Source: TMED14 sp041192685 | GTDB taxonomy: Bacteria; Bacteroidota; Bacteroidia; Flavobacteriales; Schleiferiaceae | Length of the DNA stretch: 5,993 bases | Assembly: GCA_041192685.1 (NCBI GenBank) | Contig: JBEEMM010000087.1 | Location: forward strand, 1 to 5,993 | Direction: 5' to 3' | In this document: one piece after another, positions 5,802 to 5,993 of the stretch | Position numbering within the stretch: position 1 is the first letter of the stretch | Layout of the letters: each line of letters starts with the position of its first letter | Translations under genes and position numbers: made by a program | Notes under the pieces: model-generated | Databases searched by the model: none | Told to the model about the DNA's origin: nothing | The model's input: the letters and a program-made list of their open reading frames with translations, nothing else

Positions 5802-5992
5802 GGTTGTAGTCGTTCAGTGGTCCATTCTCCCAAAGGTTCGCGATTGAACCGTATGCGGTCGTGCATCCGGCTATCTCGGCCTTGCCAAAATTCTATACGA
5901 TCCACACTTAAGGCAAATCCACCCCAATCGGGAGGGCAGGGAACCTGGGTCGGATAAGCCTCCTGGGTAAGTCTGAGTTGGTCATCCATTGC
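5798..5992 (-). CDS. pdxH: Pyridoxamine 5'-phosphate oxidase, C-terminal part (partial, 5' end outside window)
   Basis: These last 64 residues belong to the FMN-dependent enzyme that oxidises pyridoxine or pyridoxamine 5'-phosphate to pyridoxal phosphate. The C-terminal family signature is intact: VPCPPDWGGFALSVDRIEFWQG, then DSRMHDRIRFNRE, then the ending WTTERLQP. The Arg and His of R-M-H-D-R match the substrate-phosphate and ring-binding pair at the E. coli C-terminus (RLHDR). The ATG at 5989 is internal: the frame continues upstream to the window edge and a real PdxH needs about 150 more residues. Its TGA (5800-5798) lies within the ATG of the dehydrogenase, so the two form an operon. Confidence 0.93.
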   Translation of the reverse strand, partial: AMDDQLRLTQEAYPTQVPCPPDWGGFALSVDRIEFWQGRDSRMHDRIRFNREPLGEWTTERLQP

Positions 5993-5993
5993 A

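Noticed and set aside
1..5993. Insertion sequence, phage, CRISPR array, tRNA or defence island
   Set aside because: No transposase, integrase, spaced direct repeats or tRNA-like folds were seen, and coding genes fill nearly the whole window with housekeeping families.

Overview
The window looks like ordinary chromosome of a Bacteroidota bacterium, most likely from the Flavobacteriales (possibly Schleiferiaceae/Cryomorphaceae-like; the family is a guess). Three things point there. The protein subtypes fit: a ClpC D2 with the TSNIGSRQLKDFGTG signature, a Fmt with VVAFRMLPEVVW, and a short RecQ with its zinc cluster near the C-terminus. The gene order DUF493 / AAA_28 ATPase / recQ / fmt / HU matches what I remember of this group. 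None of the six visible gene starts has a clear, well-spaced Shine-Dalgarno sequence, while two have a perfect Bacteroidota-type -7 box (TAnnTTTG) upstream. Base composition is moderate, so this is not a very AT-rich flavobacterium.

Layout. Positions 2-742 (+) are the 3' end of clpC, entering at the D2 pore loop. It converges on a small DUF493 (YbeD-like) gene at 756-1022 (-), with a weak hairpin between and over the ends. The DUF493 start codon and the start codon of the next plus-strand gene share one CATG (1020-1023), so the genes diverge with a 2-base overlap. The plus strand then carries a tight cluster: AAA_28 ATPase (1021-1572), recQ (1553-3409, 20-base overlap) and fmt (3426-4388, 16-base gap bridged by a 6-codon mini-ORF). 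The HU gene (4461-4730) follows with its own promoter-like leader. A strong bidirectional terminator (about 4753-4779) separates it from a convergent minus-strand pair: the 3' end of pdxH (5798-5992) and a Gfo/Idh/MocA oxidoreductase (4791-5801) joined by an ATGA overlap.

Functions. The contents are housekeeping: protein quality control (ClpC), DNA unwinding and repair (RecQ), initiator tRNA formylation (Fmt), nucleoid architecture (HU) and vitamin B6 salvage (PdxH). Two proteins have no settled role (DUF493, AAA_28 ATPase), and one dehydrogenase is probably sugar-nucleotide related. Genes fill nearly the whole window; the longest gene-free stretch is the 72-base HU leader. I see no mobile element, CRISPR array, tRNA or rRNA.

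I do not see an undescribed defence or mobile system. The points most worth checking are regulatory and architectural: the shared-start divergent junction with a promoter box and a 7+1+7 inverted repeat, a similar arrangement in the HU leader, the mini-ORF relay into fmt, and the AT-rich, diverged C-terminal part of Fmt.
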